DNA of 64,000 bases from Uranotaenia lowii (GCF_029784155.1 NC_073692.1:159369582-159433581); one strand, 5' to 3'. Positions 44,343 to 55,489 are shown, numbered from the stretch's first letter. Numbers and translations: made by a program. Notes: generated from the sequence alone by a model not told the origin.

Positions 44343-45468
44343 TGAAACTAGGCCTTCGACTAGCTCAGGACTCCAGCCAATCTCAGGGTCGGCTCGTCGT
44401 AGTTAGGGAAATACTCACTCACCTGTTCGATGTCGTTACCTCCCACCCAGTTAGAACCCGTATTTAAGGCTTTTCGGTGCACGCAATAAAGTACCAAAAT
44501 CTTTAAGGGGCAATTAAAAATTACTTGTATTGAATAAAAGCAAGAAAACTTAGGAAAAGACGAATCTAATTTATTATTTAAAAAACCTTTTCTTTGACTC
44601 ACTGCTTATCTGCTTCTGGACCCGTCGGTGCTGCCGGACACCTGCTGGAACTCGCTGCCGTGGTACCACGTGTCTGGAACTTGGAGTTTCGCCGGGGATA
44701 CCAATACCCTGGCGTGCTGTCAGGGCTTCTTTCTCGGCCTCGGATTCCCTCAGAAGGGCCAGTCAGACGCTCTTGACTTGCGTCGACCCAGGCCTATTTC
44801 CGAGAGGGAGATGGTGGATGAAAACCGCAGTTTTCACGGTTGGTCCTTGGCCGTATGTTGACGGACGGCCGGTGTCTTCAGCCGTATGTTGACGGACGGC
44901 TGTTCGACCCTCTTGGGACGCACTATAGGCACTCGATTATTCACCGTGCCTGTTGCAATTTTCACTTGCACTTGCACCACCAAGGTCTTTACTTTTCACG
45001 ACGCTTGGATGGCGGAACTGGTTGGCGGATTAAAATAAGCGCGCACAACTGTCGAACGACTTGCGGACTCGCGTTCCCAAGGGATAAAAGAGGCCGGCCC
45101 ATTGGTGCGTCGGTCTTTTATCACCTCCTCCGGTAGGACCAATCGGTGACGTCGACGCTTGTGATTGGACCACGAATTCTCCACAGTGTTTCCGCATGTG
45201 GCGCGGATTGTGTCTGGCGCGGTTTGTGTCTCGGCTACATCAATTTTCTAGCAGTTGAGTCAACCTACTCTGCTGCACTGAGAAAATCTGCTACCCTCCT
45301 ATTCCTATCCTAATCTCAAATGGCCAAATTAAATTAAGATTTAAAATTAAATATAATCCAAAACATTTACTGCGTGTAAATTTACATTTATCTACATTTT
45401 ATCATTTTCAGGGCAAAACTGCCACCGAAATGCATAAAATGCAGGTTGTAACCGAGTAGGAGGTTACA
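44343..45468 (-). repeat. 3' LTR of the Ty3/gypsy element
   Basis: 1126 bp. On the element's strand it begins TGTAACCTCC and ends AGTTTCA, so it has TG…CA boundaries. Within it, a GATAAAAG TATA-like word lies at 45112-45125 and an AATAAA-type word near 44570. A tandem pair of CCGTATGTTGACGGACGGC (about 44851-44899) is present. Open frames of 60-98 codons inside it occur identically in the other LTR and are not genes. Confidence 0.95.
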
Positions 45469-46395
45469 ATATCCACCTCTCCGGGAGGAAAAGGGGCATA
45501 AATTATTATGAACCCTTTTTCTGTTCATCAGTGATTACACAAGAACTCAAAAATAATTCGTTTGTTTCCAAAGCCATAGATATCTGGAATTGCGAAACGT
45601 AGTTTTTCATTTATCCTGATTTTAAAGTTTGAAGCTCATGATGTGGCTACATCTTTGCCCTCTTTTATTTACTTTTCAAATACGCTCATTACTTTTCATT
45701 GGTGTAATTATTATTTTTTTTTTATCGTTGTTGTTTTTTTTTGTTGCTCTAGAACAAACAAGAGTTAGGCAAGACTTTAGTAGTTCGGGGTCATATATGT
45801 TCATCGTCATTTCTGACTCCATATCTATTTAGAGGGTCAAAACTATGTTTGATACCTTTACTGACCATCAGCGGCACTGGGCCTCCAGTCTCCAGCGAAC
45901 ACGTCCGTCAAGTCAACTTCATTTGTCTAGAGCTAAAATACTCAATGTGTGAATAAGAACTAGCGGCAAATTTAAAAGAGGAAAAACAGTTATAACCAGG
46001 ATATGTGTGATGTGGAAGGCGGATAGTTTACTCCCTAATAATTACTCGAGTTACCCTTAAATCTACAAAGTGATCCTTATCCTATCCTACGACTATTTGT
46101 TTTTCTTATCCTATCAGTATTTTCAAAAGAAGATGCAGTATCGAATGAATTCAGCAACAAAATTCTTAATTATTATAAAAAAATACCCAAAAAAAATCAT
46201 AAAGTAAAGTAATATGTACAATTTAAAATAAAATTATAGAAAATAATGAAAAATAAATGGTAGAAAAAATTAAAAAAAATGGAAATAATATTAAAGCTTC
46301 AAATTCAATCCAGCTTTAAATAAAATAAAAAAGAAAATGGATTTATTTACAAAGATATGTACAAAATTATTTTAACTCAATTTAATTCTCTAAGC
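45469..46395 (-). other. 3' untranslated region of the LTR element
   Basis: AT-rich, no supported coding region between the pol stop and the 3' LTR. The plus-strand frame at 45629-45832 is hydrophobic but T-run driven. A purine-rich stretch GGAGAGGTGGA (minus strand, 45472-45482) next to the LTR is the candidate polypurine tract that primes plus-strand DNA. Confidence 0.6.
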
Positions 46396-49300
46396 TCAAC
46401 CTGGCTTGAGGTGAGCTGCTGGCCACACCCCTAAGGACTTTCCCTGAGGGTCCTCAATTTCATACGAAGAGGATCCGACTTTGGAAAGGATTTTCGCGGG
46501 AAGATACATTGCTCCGTATTTCGCATTGTAATTCTGAGCTGCATTTGACTGTCTCATATTCCGATAATAGACCGCTTGTCCTACCTGAAACGCATTTGCG
46601 TGTACGCGATGACGAAGGTTATATTGGTTTTTGCGAACTTCATGTGCTGCTTTGAGATTTTTCTGTACTAATTCAAAGATACGATCGAACATTTCTTTTT
46701 GTTCGTTTGAACGAACCTCCTGTGGATTTTCGGATTCATCTAACCCTACCTTGTGATCTGACCCCGTAACGAACATTTCGTGACCGTGCGTGACGAGAAA
46801 GGGAGTGAATTTGGTAACTGTGTGAACGGAAGTGTTAATGATGGTTTCTATCTCTGCTAATTTGGTGTCCCAGAGTCTCTGGTCGTCTTTGACATAAGTC
46901 CTAATAGCCGCATTCACCGTGCGGTTCACTCGCTCGACAGGATTTGCCTGAGAGTGGTACTTGGCATTTAACCAGTGTCGTATTTTGAAGCGATCTAATA
47001 ACGATTTGAATTCTTTCGATAAAAAGCATGAGCCGTTATCTGTGATGATAACCTCGGGAGTAGAATTTCGAAAGAACCATTGATTTCGAATGATCTCACA
47101 AAGTGAGCTACTGTCGGTTCTACGCATGGGGCTTAACATTATCCACTTGCTGAAAAGATCCAACACGACCAATATATATTGGTAACCCTTTTTACTACGA
47201 GGGAGTGGTCCTATAAAATCGATTGCTATAATCTGCCACGGATGCGTAGTGATCCTTTGCTCCCCCATCAGCGGAACTACCGGTACACATGCTGCCTTGA
47301 CCTCTTTACAAGTGGTGCAGCGACTGACATAGTCTTTGACTTCGATTGCTAATCGTGGCCAGAAGTAACGTTGTTTGATGCGTTCCGTAGTTTTATCTAC
47401 GCCTAAGTGCATCGCTTCGTCATGATTCTGACGAATAATGTGCTCACGATCATCAGGAGAGGGAACAAGTTTCCACTCGAATCGATGATCGAAGGGTAAA
47501 TTAGGGGTGGATACAAATTTGAGAAGCTGACCGGTTTCTACGCGAAAGTCCATGTAGTCATCAGGTAACTCTGCAACCTTCTGCAACATGTCCGTGTACC
47601 ACTGAGAAGTCTTTCGAGTAGACACTACTGCGACGCTTCTCGACAGAGCGTCGGCCACAACGTTCTCCTTTCCCTTTCGATGGCGTATGGTAACGTCGTA
47701 TTGTTGTAGCGTCAAACACCAACGACTACAACGCGACGCAGTTTTCCACTTAGTGGTCATTATGTGTGAAAGGGCTGACGAGTCAGTTATTAAGGTGAAA
47801 TGACTTCCCTCTACATAGCATCTAAATGCTTCTATTGCGAGAAGAGCAGCTAACGTCTCTTTCTCGCACGCGTGGTAGTTACGTTGAGGCGTAGTCAACT
47901 TATGGGAAAAGTAAGCCACGACGCGTTCTGTACCGTCGTGCTCTTGGGTGAGTATCCCTGCAACGGCGACGTCGCTAGCGTCGGTCTGTATGCAAAATTC
48001 TCGAGAGAAATCAGGACTGACAAGGATTGGGGCGGAAATGAGTTTCTCTTTGATTAAGCTGAAAGCTTCTTCTGCGCTTTCGTTCCACGCTAGTGTTTTA
48101 CTTTTTGTTTTTAGCAGATCTGTGAGGGATGAAGTAATACCACTAAAATCGTCAATAAAACGACGATAATAGTTACACATGCCAAGAAAACGGCGCAATT
48201 TGGTAAGTGTGGTCGGTCTTTCATATTCTACGATCGCTCTAACCTTTTCGGGGTTGGGACGTAGACCATGAGTCGACAATAAATAACCAAGAAAAGGCAA
48301 TTCTTGCACTCCGAACTTGGATTTTTGGATGTTGATGGCTAAATTTGCTGATGATAATCTGCGCGCTACTTCCTTGAGTAGCCTCACGTGCTCGTCGAAA
48401 GTCTCACTTACGATGACTATATCATCTAAGTAGACGAACACGTGAGGTTCTAACTCGCCGTGTCCTAGAATGGTGTCCATAAGATACGATAAAACCATGG
48501 GTGAATTTACTAAACCGTAAATAAGGCGTGTAAATCTAAACATTCCAAGACCCTGAACGCAAAACGCGGTATATCGGCGAGACTCGGGGTGCAGGGGTAT
48601 TTGGAGGAAAGCTTCTGAGAGGTCGATGGTACTCAGAAATTGCGCTCGCGGCAATTGCCCTAATATTCGACCGGGATGCGGTAACGGATACGCGTCGCGA
48701 ACTATTCTCTCGTTCAATTTTCGCGCGTCGAGACATAGGCGGACCTTACCGCTCGGCTTGATGACGGGGACAATATTTAGAGACCAATCTGAGTGACATC
48801 TCTCAATTATTCCGATTTGAAGTAACCGATTAACTTCGTCGTGCACTTTTTGCTGAACTTTCGGCGATAGGGGGTACGGATATTGGCGGATCGCGGGTTT
48901 ATCCTTCCAAATTTCCTGAATCTCGATTTTATGCTCGAGTAAGTGTGTATGCGTAATTTCGTCAGGGACTGCAATTTTAAAATGAGATTTGACCGATTCT
49001 AATTCGTTTATTTCAGTTTCCGATAATGTAGACGGCATTTCATTCAACGACGCGGAGTTGAATTCGAGAGCAGCGCATTGATTCACGGTTGGGATAATAT
49101 TGAACTTTTCCCAAAAGTCCATTCCTAAAATACAATCTAAACATAAATCTTCCACCACGAGCGTGGGTAAAATTTTCATTTTTCCGTCGAACGAATACGG
49201 TATGTAAACTTTTCCTAAAATAGTTAAAGGGGTTCCACCGGCGGTCTTTAATTGAATGGGAGTACTCAAAGGTTGGAGTTTAGGGTGATTCAATTTCTCG

Positions 49301-49446
49301 TAGATTTTCCTATTGATCAGGGACAAATTACTCCCTGAATCAAGTAAACCTTTGACCGGAAGGTCATAGAGTTTCACGTAACCGTAGGGGCGATTATCTT
49401 CGGGTTCGGATAACGAGATTTCTGAAACGTTTTCATTTATATACAT
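46396..49446 (-). CDS. pol: Pol polyprotein: protease, RT, RNase H, integrase
   Basis: 1016 codons from the first Met; no internal stop. Protease near residue 35 (LLDSGSNLSLI, catalytic Asp in DSG). RT from about 200 to 380 with LDARKLNERI, LSTIDLSEAFLQIPL (first Asp) and FVYLDDIVIV (catalytic YLDD, about 338). RNase H from about 480 (QTDASDVAVAGIL; Glu in ACEKETLAALLA; DSSALSHI). Integrase: an HHCC zinc domain (H at about 680, CTTCKEV), then IAIDFIGP (Asp, about 741), IITDNGSCF (Asp, about 803) and NPVERVNRTV (Glu, about 837). The frame stays open upstream of the Met to about 49585, overlapping gag in the -1 frame, so translation probably starts in gag and shifts. All catalytic residues are present. 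Confidence 0.95.
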   Translation of the reverse strand: MYINENVSEISLSEPEDNRPYGYVKLYDLPVKGLLDSGSNLSLINRKIYEKLNHPKLQPLSTPIQLKTAGGTPLTILGKVYIPYSFDGKMKILPTLVVEDLCLDCILGMDFWEKFNIIPTVNQCAALEFNSASLNEMPSTLSETEINELESVKSHFKIAVPDEITHTHLLEHKIEIQEIWKDKPAIRQYPYPLSPKVQQKVHDEVNRLLQIGIIERCHSDWSLNIVPVIKPSGKVRLCLDARKLNERIVRDAYPLPHPGRILGQLPRAQFLSTIDLSEAFLQIPLHPESRRYTAFCVQGLGMFRFTRLIYGLVNSPMVLSYLMDTILGHGELEPHVFVYLDDIVIVSETFDEHVRLLKEVARRLSSANLAINIQKSKFGVQELPFLGYLLSTHGLRPNPEKVRAIVEYERPTTLTKLRRFLGMCNYYRRFIDDFSGITSSLTDLLKTKSKTLAWNESAEEAFSLIKEKLISAPILVSPDFSREFCIQTDASDVAVAGILTQEHDGTERVVAYFSHKLTTPQRNYHACEKETLAALLAIEAFRCYVEGSHFTLITDSSALSHIMTTKWKTASRCSRWCLTLQQYDVTIRHRKGKENVVADALSRSVAVVSTRKTSQWYTDMLQKVAELPDDYMDFRVETGQLLKFVSTPNLPFDHRFEWKLVPSPDDREHIIRQNHDEAMHLGVDKTTERIKQRYFWPRLAIEVKDYVSRCTTCKEVKAACVPVVPLMGEQRITTHPWQIIAIDFIGPLPRSKKGYQYILVVLDLFSKWIMLSPMRRTDSSSLCEIIRNQWFFRNSTPEVIITDNGSCFLSKEFKSLLDRFKIRHWLNAKYHSQANPVERVNRTVNAAIRTYVKDDQRLWDTKLAEIETIINTSVHTVTKFTPFLVTHGHEMFVTGSDHKVGLDESENPQEVRSNEQKEMFDRIFELVQKNLKAAHEVRKNQYNLRHRVHANAFQVGQAVYYRNMRQSNAAQNYNAKYGAMYLPAKILSKVGSSSYEIEDPQGKSLGVWPAAHLKPG

Positions 49447-49529
49447 TTGATCGCGAGTGGGTTCCCAAAATTCGAATGGGGTGGTTAATATTTCGGATGA
49501 AATTACGCGCGCGTCGACGATCTGCGGTT

Positions 49530-51791
49530 TTAAATCGTCTGCAACCCGTTTTTCCGACAGAAGGGACAGTTTTGTGTGTCGAATCCTTTAAATCCGCAAA
49601 CACGACAAATTAAACCGCGACTCGAACGACACTCTTCTAGAGAATGATTTTTGCTTCGACAATAAAGACATTCATCGGAATCTGGGGGTTTGTGTGCGGA
49701 AATAAGGTGGGCGAAAGATCGTGGTTTCTTAGAAGAACCTTCGCGCGGGTTTTCCGAACCAGGGACGGTCTTGGATTGTTTTAGATTACCAGAGGTTTCG
49801 GTTTTAGGTTTAAAAGGGTTATTTCGATTTGGGTTGTTATTTACAGGTCTATTCACAAAATTGTTGTCCTTTTGTTGCCGTGGATTCTGATTGCTATTAA
49901 CAGGAATATTCAATTTAGGATTTGATGTGGGTGGACTTTCCGAAATCGCATTGGTGAATTTTTCGGAACCAAACATTTTATTGTAAAGAGAGAAATTTGA
50001 AGCATCCATTTTTCTACCTGCTTCGACTAAATCTTCAATGGTATCGATAATTTGCCATAAAATTTGCTTTTTATAATCCCCTCGCATATTGTGTTTAATT
50101 ACGTTTAATTTTTCTGGTTCACTCATTTGAAAAGACATAGACCTAAAAAGTTTTTCCATATCAAAAAAATAATCTTGAAACGTTTCGTTTCGCTGTTGAC
50201 GTCTTAGATACACCCTAGAACGGACAAGAGAATCCAGTTCGGGGTGGACAAATGCTCTTCGCAATTCATTCACTAAATGTGACCAATCTCTGAGCTGACC
50301 TTTTGAGCTTAATGACATGAACCAATTTAATGCTGGGCCTGAAAAGAGGTGAAAAGCAGAGTCGAATAATTCCTGCTCGGAGATCCTCTCCGCAAGCGAA
50401 AGTTGCTGAACTAGCACCAAAAACTCATTCAAGTTGCTACCCTGATCGTTCCCTGAGTACTTGTTGATCTTCCATTTAGATACTGGGAGAGATTTGTGGC
50501 TATAAACCGGCCTCGGTACCTGCGATTGCTCCTGAAAGTTATTTGGGTTCAGAGCAGCAGACGGAAAGAACGATGGATACCCGGTGGGATAAACGGTCGA
50601 GGTAGTAGGGGGTAAAGATGAGATTTGCTGGTAGACTGAGTGAGCAGGTGCAAACGAATCATTAGGGTGTAAAATGTTCTGAACAGAACTGATGGGATAG
50701 ACTTGACCATATGGTAGACTATGTGCTGGTAATGTGCCTGGATTATTAAAATGAGGTATTGGATATGTCGGGTTCGAATATGTTGATGAGGGCCATGCTC
50801 CAGTTGAAGTTCGAGTACACGCACTACAACTTGCTGGATAGTTATCTGGGAGAGTGGTCTGTCGTATAGGCAAAAACACACTAGATGTGGGGATAGGCAA
50901 AATAGAACTGACAGTGGTCACCACTCGGGGAACTGACACTGAGTTCGTAACCGAGGTAGGTGGATGGAAGTTTTCGCTTGAGCTACCAAAATACGGCATG
51001 CTTGCTGATGTTGATTGGGGTATGGGAACTCTGGGAACCAATTTCTGAGGATTATTCTCGACAGAACTCTTAAATTGTCTGAGAGCGTAAAGTTCATGTT
51101 CAAGAGTTAACATGGTTTCTCGAAGTTCTTGTTTGGGATTTTCAAAATACGCGCTAGTGTCACATCCTAATCTCGACAAACACTGAGTTATATCATTATC
51201 GATTTCTTCCTCTTCTTCTACTTTAGCTTTCTCGGTGTTTACGTTCAAAGTTAAATTTTCGAGTGAAGTTGTTGGCGTAGCAAAAAGTGAAGTCAGCGTG
51301 ATTTTTCCCGGTTGTAGTTTCGTGACGTCGTGATCTTTATAAAAGTACGTGTTTAGGAGATCTATTACCTCCGTAAACAATCTTTTCGCGTCGGTTCGAA
51401 TATGTTCTTCGGGTACTGGAAGTAATCGCGAAAATCTGACGGCCAAGTGGAGCAATGATGTTTGGTACCGAGCGAGTTGTGCTGGTTGGCAATTTTTGGA
51501 TAAACTGTCTTTTAACAAGGTAAGTTTTTCTGAACATATCTGAAAATCAATTAGTGGATCGTAGTTATATTTGATCGTTACAAGTGTGTTTTGTGATTTT
51601 TCTCGTTTCAGGGTTTCTCGTAAGATAGTTTTCTTTCGAGAGGTTTGGGCGCCTTCTTCTATTTGGATTTCCCTAACGTCAAGCTCGTAGTCGAGCTCTT
51701 CGTCGCTGAGGAAGTCAACGCGAAGATCGTAGAATCGTTGATGAAGTGATTCCATCCTGGTTATTGCCTGTGTGTTGCTAGTGGTGCTCAT
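49530..51791 (-). CDS. gag: Gag polyprotein
   Basis: 753 codons from MSTTSN (51791); an in-frame Met 26 codons upstream (51869) is possible but its leader is Phe/Lys rich and unlike a gag start. Structure: N-terminal helical/acidic region (EEEEEIDND near 200), a long Pro/Ser/Thr-rich middle, the retrotransposon Gag core at about residues 454-600 (LNEFLVLVQQLSLAER, LFSGPALNWFMSL, RRQQRNETFQDYFFDMEKLF), a basic/Asn-rich linker, and a C-terminal zinc region: a knuckle C-LY-C-RSKN-H-SLEE-C (about 706), then a cysteine-only pair C-x2-C-x9-C-x2-C. It would form the particle shell and bind the element RNA. Pol follows in the -1 frame. Confidence 0.93.
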   Translation of the reverse strand: MSTTSNTQAITRMESLHQRFYDLRVDFLSDEELDYELDVREIQIEEGAQTSRKKTILRETLKREKSQNTLVTIKYNYDPLIDFQICSEKLTLLKDSLSKNCQPAQLARYQTSLLHLAVRFSRLLPVPEEHIRTDAKRLFTEVIDLLNTYFYKDHDVTKLQPGKITLTSLFATPTTSLENLTLNVNTEKAKVEEEEEIDNDITQCLSRLGCDTSAYFENPKQELRETMLTLEHELYALRQFKSSVENNPQKLVPRVPIPQSTSASMPYFGSSSENFHPPTSVTNSVSVPRVVTTVSSILPIPTSSVFLPIRQTTLPDNYPASCSACTRTSTGAWPSSTYSNPTYPIPHFNNPGTLPAHSLPYGQVYPISSVQNILHPNDSFAPAHSVYQQISSLPPTTSTVYPTGYPSFFPSAALNPNNFQEQSQVPRPVYSHKSLPVSKWKINKYSGNDQGSNLNEFLVLVQQLSLAERISEQELFDSAFHLFSGPALNWFMSLSSKGQLRDWSHLVNELRRAFVHPELDSLVRSRVYLRRQQRNETFQDYFFDMEKLFRSMSFQMSEPEKLNVIKHNMRGDYKKQILWQIIDTIEDLVEAGRKMDASNFSLYNKMFGSEKFTNAISESPPTSNPKLNIPVNSNQNPRQQKDNNFVNRPVNNNPNRNNPFKPKTETSGNLKQSKTVPGSENPREGSSKKPRSFAHLISAHKPPDSDECLYCRSKNHSLEECRSSRGLICRVCGFKGFDTQNCPFCRKNGLQTI

Positions 51792-51899
51792 TGTGAGAGC
51801 GATATAAGAGTGTTTTATCAATGAAGTTTCTTTGTTAAGACGAATAAAGAATGAGAAAAGTTTACACAATGAAAATAAATGAGCGTTTCAATTATTTAA

Positions 51900-52141
51900 T
51901 TTTTTTCGAAAATCAATCACTTCAAACAGTAAAACCAAAATAAAAGAATTTTACTTCGAATTAAGAAATCGAATAGAGATAAATATCACATCCGTTTCTT
52001 TGATCACTAATTCGCAGAACAAACTATTAGCAGTGAAAGTTAGCGAATTATTCTCAAATTCAAGGATAATCACTGTAACGGAAGGAGATCAGTGAGTCTC
52101 CCCTAGCTACGAAGAAAATGTGAAGCTAGTTCGCATTTTCT
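51900..52141 (-). other. Gag leader of the LTR element
   Basis: Untranslated stretch between the PBS and gag. AT-rich, no open frame. Would hold any packaging signal. Confidence 0.5.
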
Positions 52142-52159
52142 TTTTACGAGTGGGCGCCA
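52142..52159 (-). other. Primer-binding site
   Basis: TGGCGCCCACTCGTAAAA begins 2 nt inside the 5' LTR boundary. TGGCGCC is complementary to the 3' end of a host tRNA; TGGCGCCC is typical of Lys-primed elements, but the bases beyond it do not let me name the tRNA firmly. Confidence 0.75.
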
Positions 52160-52161
52160 AT

Positions 52162-53287
52162 TGAAACTAGGCCTTCGACTAGCTCAGGACTCCAGCCAAT
52201 CTCAGGGTCGGCTCGTCGTAGTTAGGGAAATACTCACTCACCTGTTCGATGTCGTTACCTCCCACCCAGTTAGAACCCGTATTTAAGGCTTTTCGGTGCA
52301 CGCAATAAAGTACCAAAATCTTTAAGGGGCAATTAAAAATTACTTGTATTGAATAAAAGCAAGAAAACTTAGGAAAAGACGAATCTAATTTATTATTTAA
52401 AAAACCTTTTCTTTGACTCACTGCTTATCTGCTTCTGGACCCGTCGGTGCTGCCGGACACCTGCTGGAACTCGCTGCCGTGGTACCACGTGTCTGGAACT
52501 TGGAGTTTCGCCGGGGATACCAATACCCTGGCGTGCTGTCAGGGCTTCTTTCTCGGCCTCGGATTCCCTCAGAAGGGCCAGTCAGACGCTCTTGACTTGC
52601 GTCGACCCAGGCCTATTTCCGAGAGGGAGATGGTGGATGAAAACCGCAGTTTTCACGGTTGGTCCTTGGCCGTATGTTGACGGACGGCCGGTGTCTTCAG
52701 CCGTATGTTGACGGACGGCTGTTCGACCCTCTTGGGACGCACTATAGGCACTCGATTATTCACCGTGCCTGTTGCAATTTTCACTTGCACTTGCACCACC
52801 AAGGTCTTTACTTTTCACGACGCTTGGATGGCGGAACTGGTTGGCGGATTAAAATAAGCGCGCACAACTGTCGAACGACTTGCGGACTCGCGTTCCCAAG
52901 GGATAAAAGAGGCCGGCCCATTGGTGCGTCGGTCTTTTATCACCTCCTCCGGTAGGACCAATCGGTGACGTCGACGCTTGTGATTGGACCACGAATTCTC
53001 CACAGTGTTTCCGCATGTGGCGCGGATTGTGTCTGGCGCGGTTTGTGTCTCGGCTACATCAATTTTCTAGCAGTTGAGTCAACCTACTCTGCTGCACTGA
53101 GAAAATCTGCTACCCTCCTATTCCTATCCTAATCTCAAATGCCCAAATTAAATTAAGATTTAAAATTAAATATAATCCAAAACATTTACTGCGTGTAAAT
53201 TTACATTTATCTACATTTTATCATTTTCAGGGCAAAACTGCCACCGAAATGCATAAAATGCAGGTTGTAACCGAGTAGGAGGTTACA
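52162..53287 (-). repeat. 5' LTR of the Ty3/gypsy element
   Basis: Same length and sequence as 44343-45468 (constant offset 7819) apart from one base. The TATA-like GATAAAAG word is at 52931-52944. Being the upstream LTR, it would drive transcription of gag-pol. Confidence 0.95.
52931..52944 (-). promoter_or_regulatory. TATA-like box in the LTR
   Basis: GGTGATAAAAGACC on the minus strand. The same 14 bases are conserved in the diverged relic LTR at 63188-63201, while surrounding sequence has changed, which supports a promoter role. Inference only. Confidence 0.5.
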
Positions 53288-53291
53288 ACTC
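53288..53291. repeat. LTR element target duplication ACTC, right
   Basis: ACTC, partner of 44339-44342. Confidence 0.75.
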
Positions 53292-54053
53292 ACATTCAGG
53301 TACGCCTTTAGGTATCTATATTTCATCACAGAAAAAAAAAGTCAATTTAATTATGAATAAAGGAAAATGAGTTTTAGTTTGTTTGTTTAATTATAATTAT
53401 CAGTAAGCACGGACCAAATAAAAATTCTGCTTTTGTAAATCAATGGGTTTAGAAAATTGGCGAAATTCGCAATATTACAAAAAATACGATTTTTTATGAT
53501 ATTCCATATCACCAAAAAGACCGAAACTAGAGGCAACAGATAAAATCTGACAAAAGAATACCCAATTTCAGAACGCCAAAGCCTTCCTAATAATATTTGA
53601 AACTAAAGGCCCCAAAAATACTATTACTTGCTGTTTCTTGGTATTTTTTGAATTGATTCTTTCCTTAATTTTATAACCAAATCAAATGACTGACACCTTA
53701 AACATTAGGAAGTTTTTTATCCTCTAACATATTAAAAATTTAATGATAGAAATAAATTTGCTAAAAAGAAGTCTGGGGCTTATTAGCAATGGGTGCGTTT
53801 GCGTTATTATGCCATACAATAATATTTAAAAGACTTCTCAAGATATGCTTGAAAATGTTCTTTTTTCCGTTGTTTTTCATATTGGCATTTTGATCTCGAG
53901 AATTAGCAAGCAGTATGTTTCAACATATTTTCTAAAAAATAACAAATGTTAACTTGTTATATTTTGGTACAAAATATTACTGGTCCAATTTTTGGTCATC
54001 CGTAGCAACGTAATCAAAGGCGACTAACTTGATATATTTTTTTAAAACTATGA
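53292..54053. other. AT-rich non-coding DNA
   Basis: Nothing recognisable. Confidence 0.45.
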
Positions 54054-54685
54054 TAATGGGGATTTTTTTTTATTATCTGACGGGTTTGCGCCGGGGGTCT
54101 TCAGATTTTTCCCAAAATTGAAATTTTGATTCGTTTTTGCGATTTAAAAACATATGTATTTTTTCAGATTTCTAACATTTTTATTTTTTGAGTTAGCTTC
54201 GGTTAGATTTTTTTGTAAATAAAAAATAACCATTTTTCAAAGCTACATAACTCTGTTGTTTCTCAACGGAAATTATAAAATAGCACATCAAAATGCATTG
54301 AAATTTTATCAGCTTTCCAAATAGAATAGTTGAAAAAAATTAAATAATGACCTTCAACATGAAAAGTTGTAAATAAACTTTAAATGGCGTCTAAAAGTAC
54401 CGTCTGCACCACCGAATATTTTGCAAAAAATACCATTGTGTAGCTCGATTCATGATGCAACTTTCATCTGAAGACATTAAAGTGGGCCAATAACACCTTG
54501 AAGAGTTATGGAAGAAATAATGACAATAAATCTTTTTTTTTGCATCGAAAACAAACAATGGTCGAACAACTGCACTCACATATGGAGATAGCAAGCACTA
54601 CTAACAACATGGAAACAAAAGAACTTATCAAAGCTGGTAAAAAACACTATTTTTTCGTCCTTTTGAGACTGCCTCTAGTCGCATA

Positions 54686-55423
54686 ACAGTCCCATATGAA
54701 TTTTCGTCATTTTAGGTCAACATAAGGCTTCAACATAAGAGACTAAAAAAAAGAGGTTTTGTTCTAGAAATTTCGAAAAAAAATAACAATTCGTGGCTGT
54801 CCTATATGAAATATACCTGAATAACAGTCCCATATGTGAAATACCACGGATTTGGTTACTTTTCAATGTTTCTTTCGGCGAAATAGTCTTTGGTTTATTG
54901 CTTTGAATCATTTAAACATTTTTTTTAACTCACTTGATGTCGAATGATGCACACTAGTTTTCGAAGGCAGGTCTGACTTTCTTAGGAATGACTTCCTGAG
55001 CGAAAAACTATTGGATGCAATCAAAAATCGTAAAAAGACTCAACTTACAATGTGGAATTCATGATATTTTTTTTGCAAAAGTACGTTTCTTTTTCTGACA
55101 ATTGCATTTAGAAGTTCAAAAATGATCAAATTTAAGTCTTAGAAAGTAGCTTGGTGAGAAAAATATATTTTGTATGGGACTGTTATGCTAGTAGATTCGA
55201 AAAAGGTTTCAAATATGGTCGATTAACAGTCCCATAATGAATAAAAATGGTGCTCTCGACCTTACCAATAACCCAATTTCGAAAATTTCAGGCCTAACGA
55301 TTTATTATGACAACCTAGAAACGATTTTCGTTTATGCTGAAAGTGGTGGTCACAATTTCAAAATATATTCCAAAACAGAAAAAGCTGATTGTCTCGCTTG
55401 CTTATTTTCGTATATGGGACTGT
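54686..55423. mobile_element. TA-flanked TIR element, ACAGTCCCATATG words
   Basis: ACAGTCCCATATG at the left and its inverted form ATATGGGACTGT at the right, each flanked by TA (54684-54685, 55424-55425). The word recurs inside: direct near 54826 (TAACAGTCCCATATGTG) and 55224 (TTAACAGTCCCATA), inverted near 55171 (TATGGGACTGTTATG). About 740 bp. Same multi-copy terminal-word design as other elements here. The frame 55237-55428 is spurious. Confidence 0.65.
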
Positions 55424-55489
55424 TATGAAAGATGGGGCGGTAGATTGTTGCAATTTAACTGACTTCATGTTATATCCACAAATCTATTA

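Larger units (their letters stand above)
44343..53287 (-). mobile_element. Complete Ty3/gypsy LTR retrotransposon, very young
   Basis: 8945 bp on the minus strand: 5' LTR (52162-53287), primer-binding site, gag (49530-51791), pol (46396-49446 and upstream), 3' untranslated region with a purine tract, 3' LTR (44343-45468), flanked by ACTC duplications. Both genes are open throughout. The two LTRs differ at one position that I can find (G at about 45324 versus C at about 53143, in the context AAATGSCCAAATT). Domain order protease-RT-RNase H-integrase is that of Ty3/gypsy. There is no envelope-like third frame. It could be transcriptionally competent. Confidence 0.95.

Noticed and set aside
44360..45184. 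Several 60-98 codon open frames repeated identically at 52179-53003
   Set aside because: They lie in the two LTRs, which are identical; they reflect LTR sequence, not genes.
45629..45832. Possible env-like small membrane protein in the LTR element
   Set aside because: It lies on the strand opposite to gag-pol and is made by poly-T runs.
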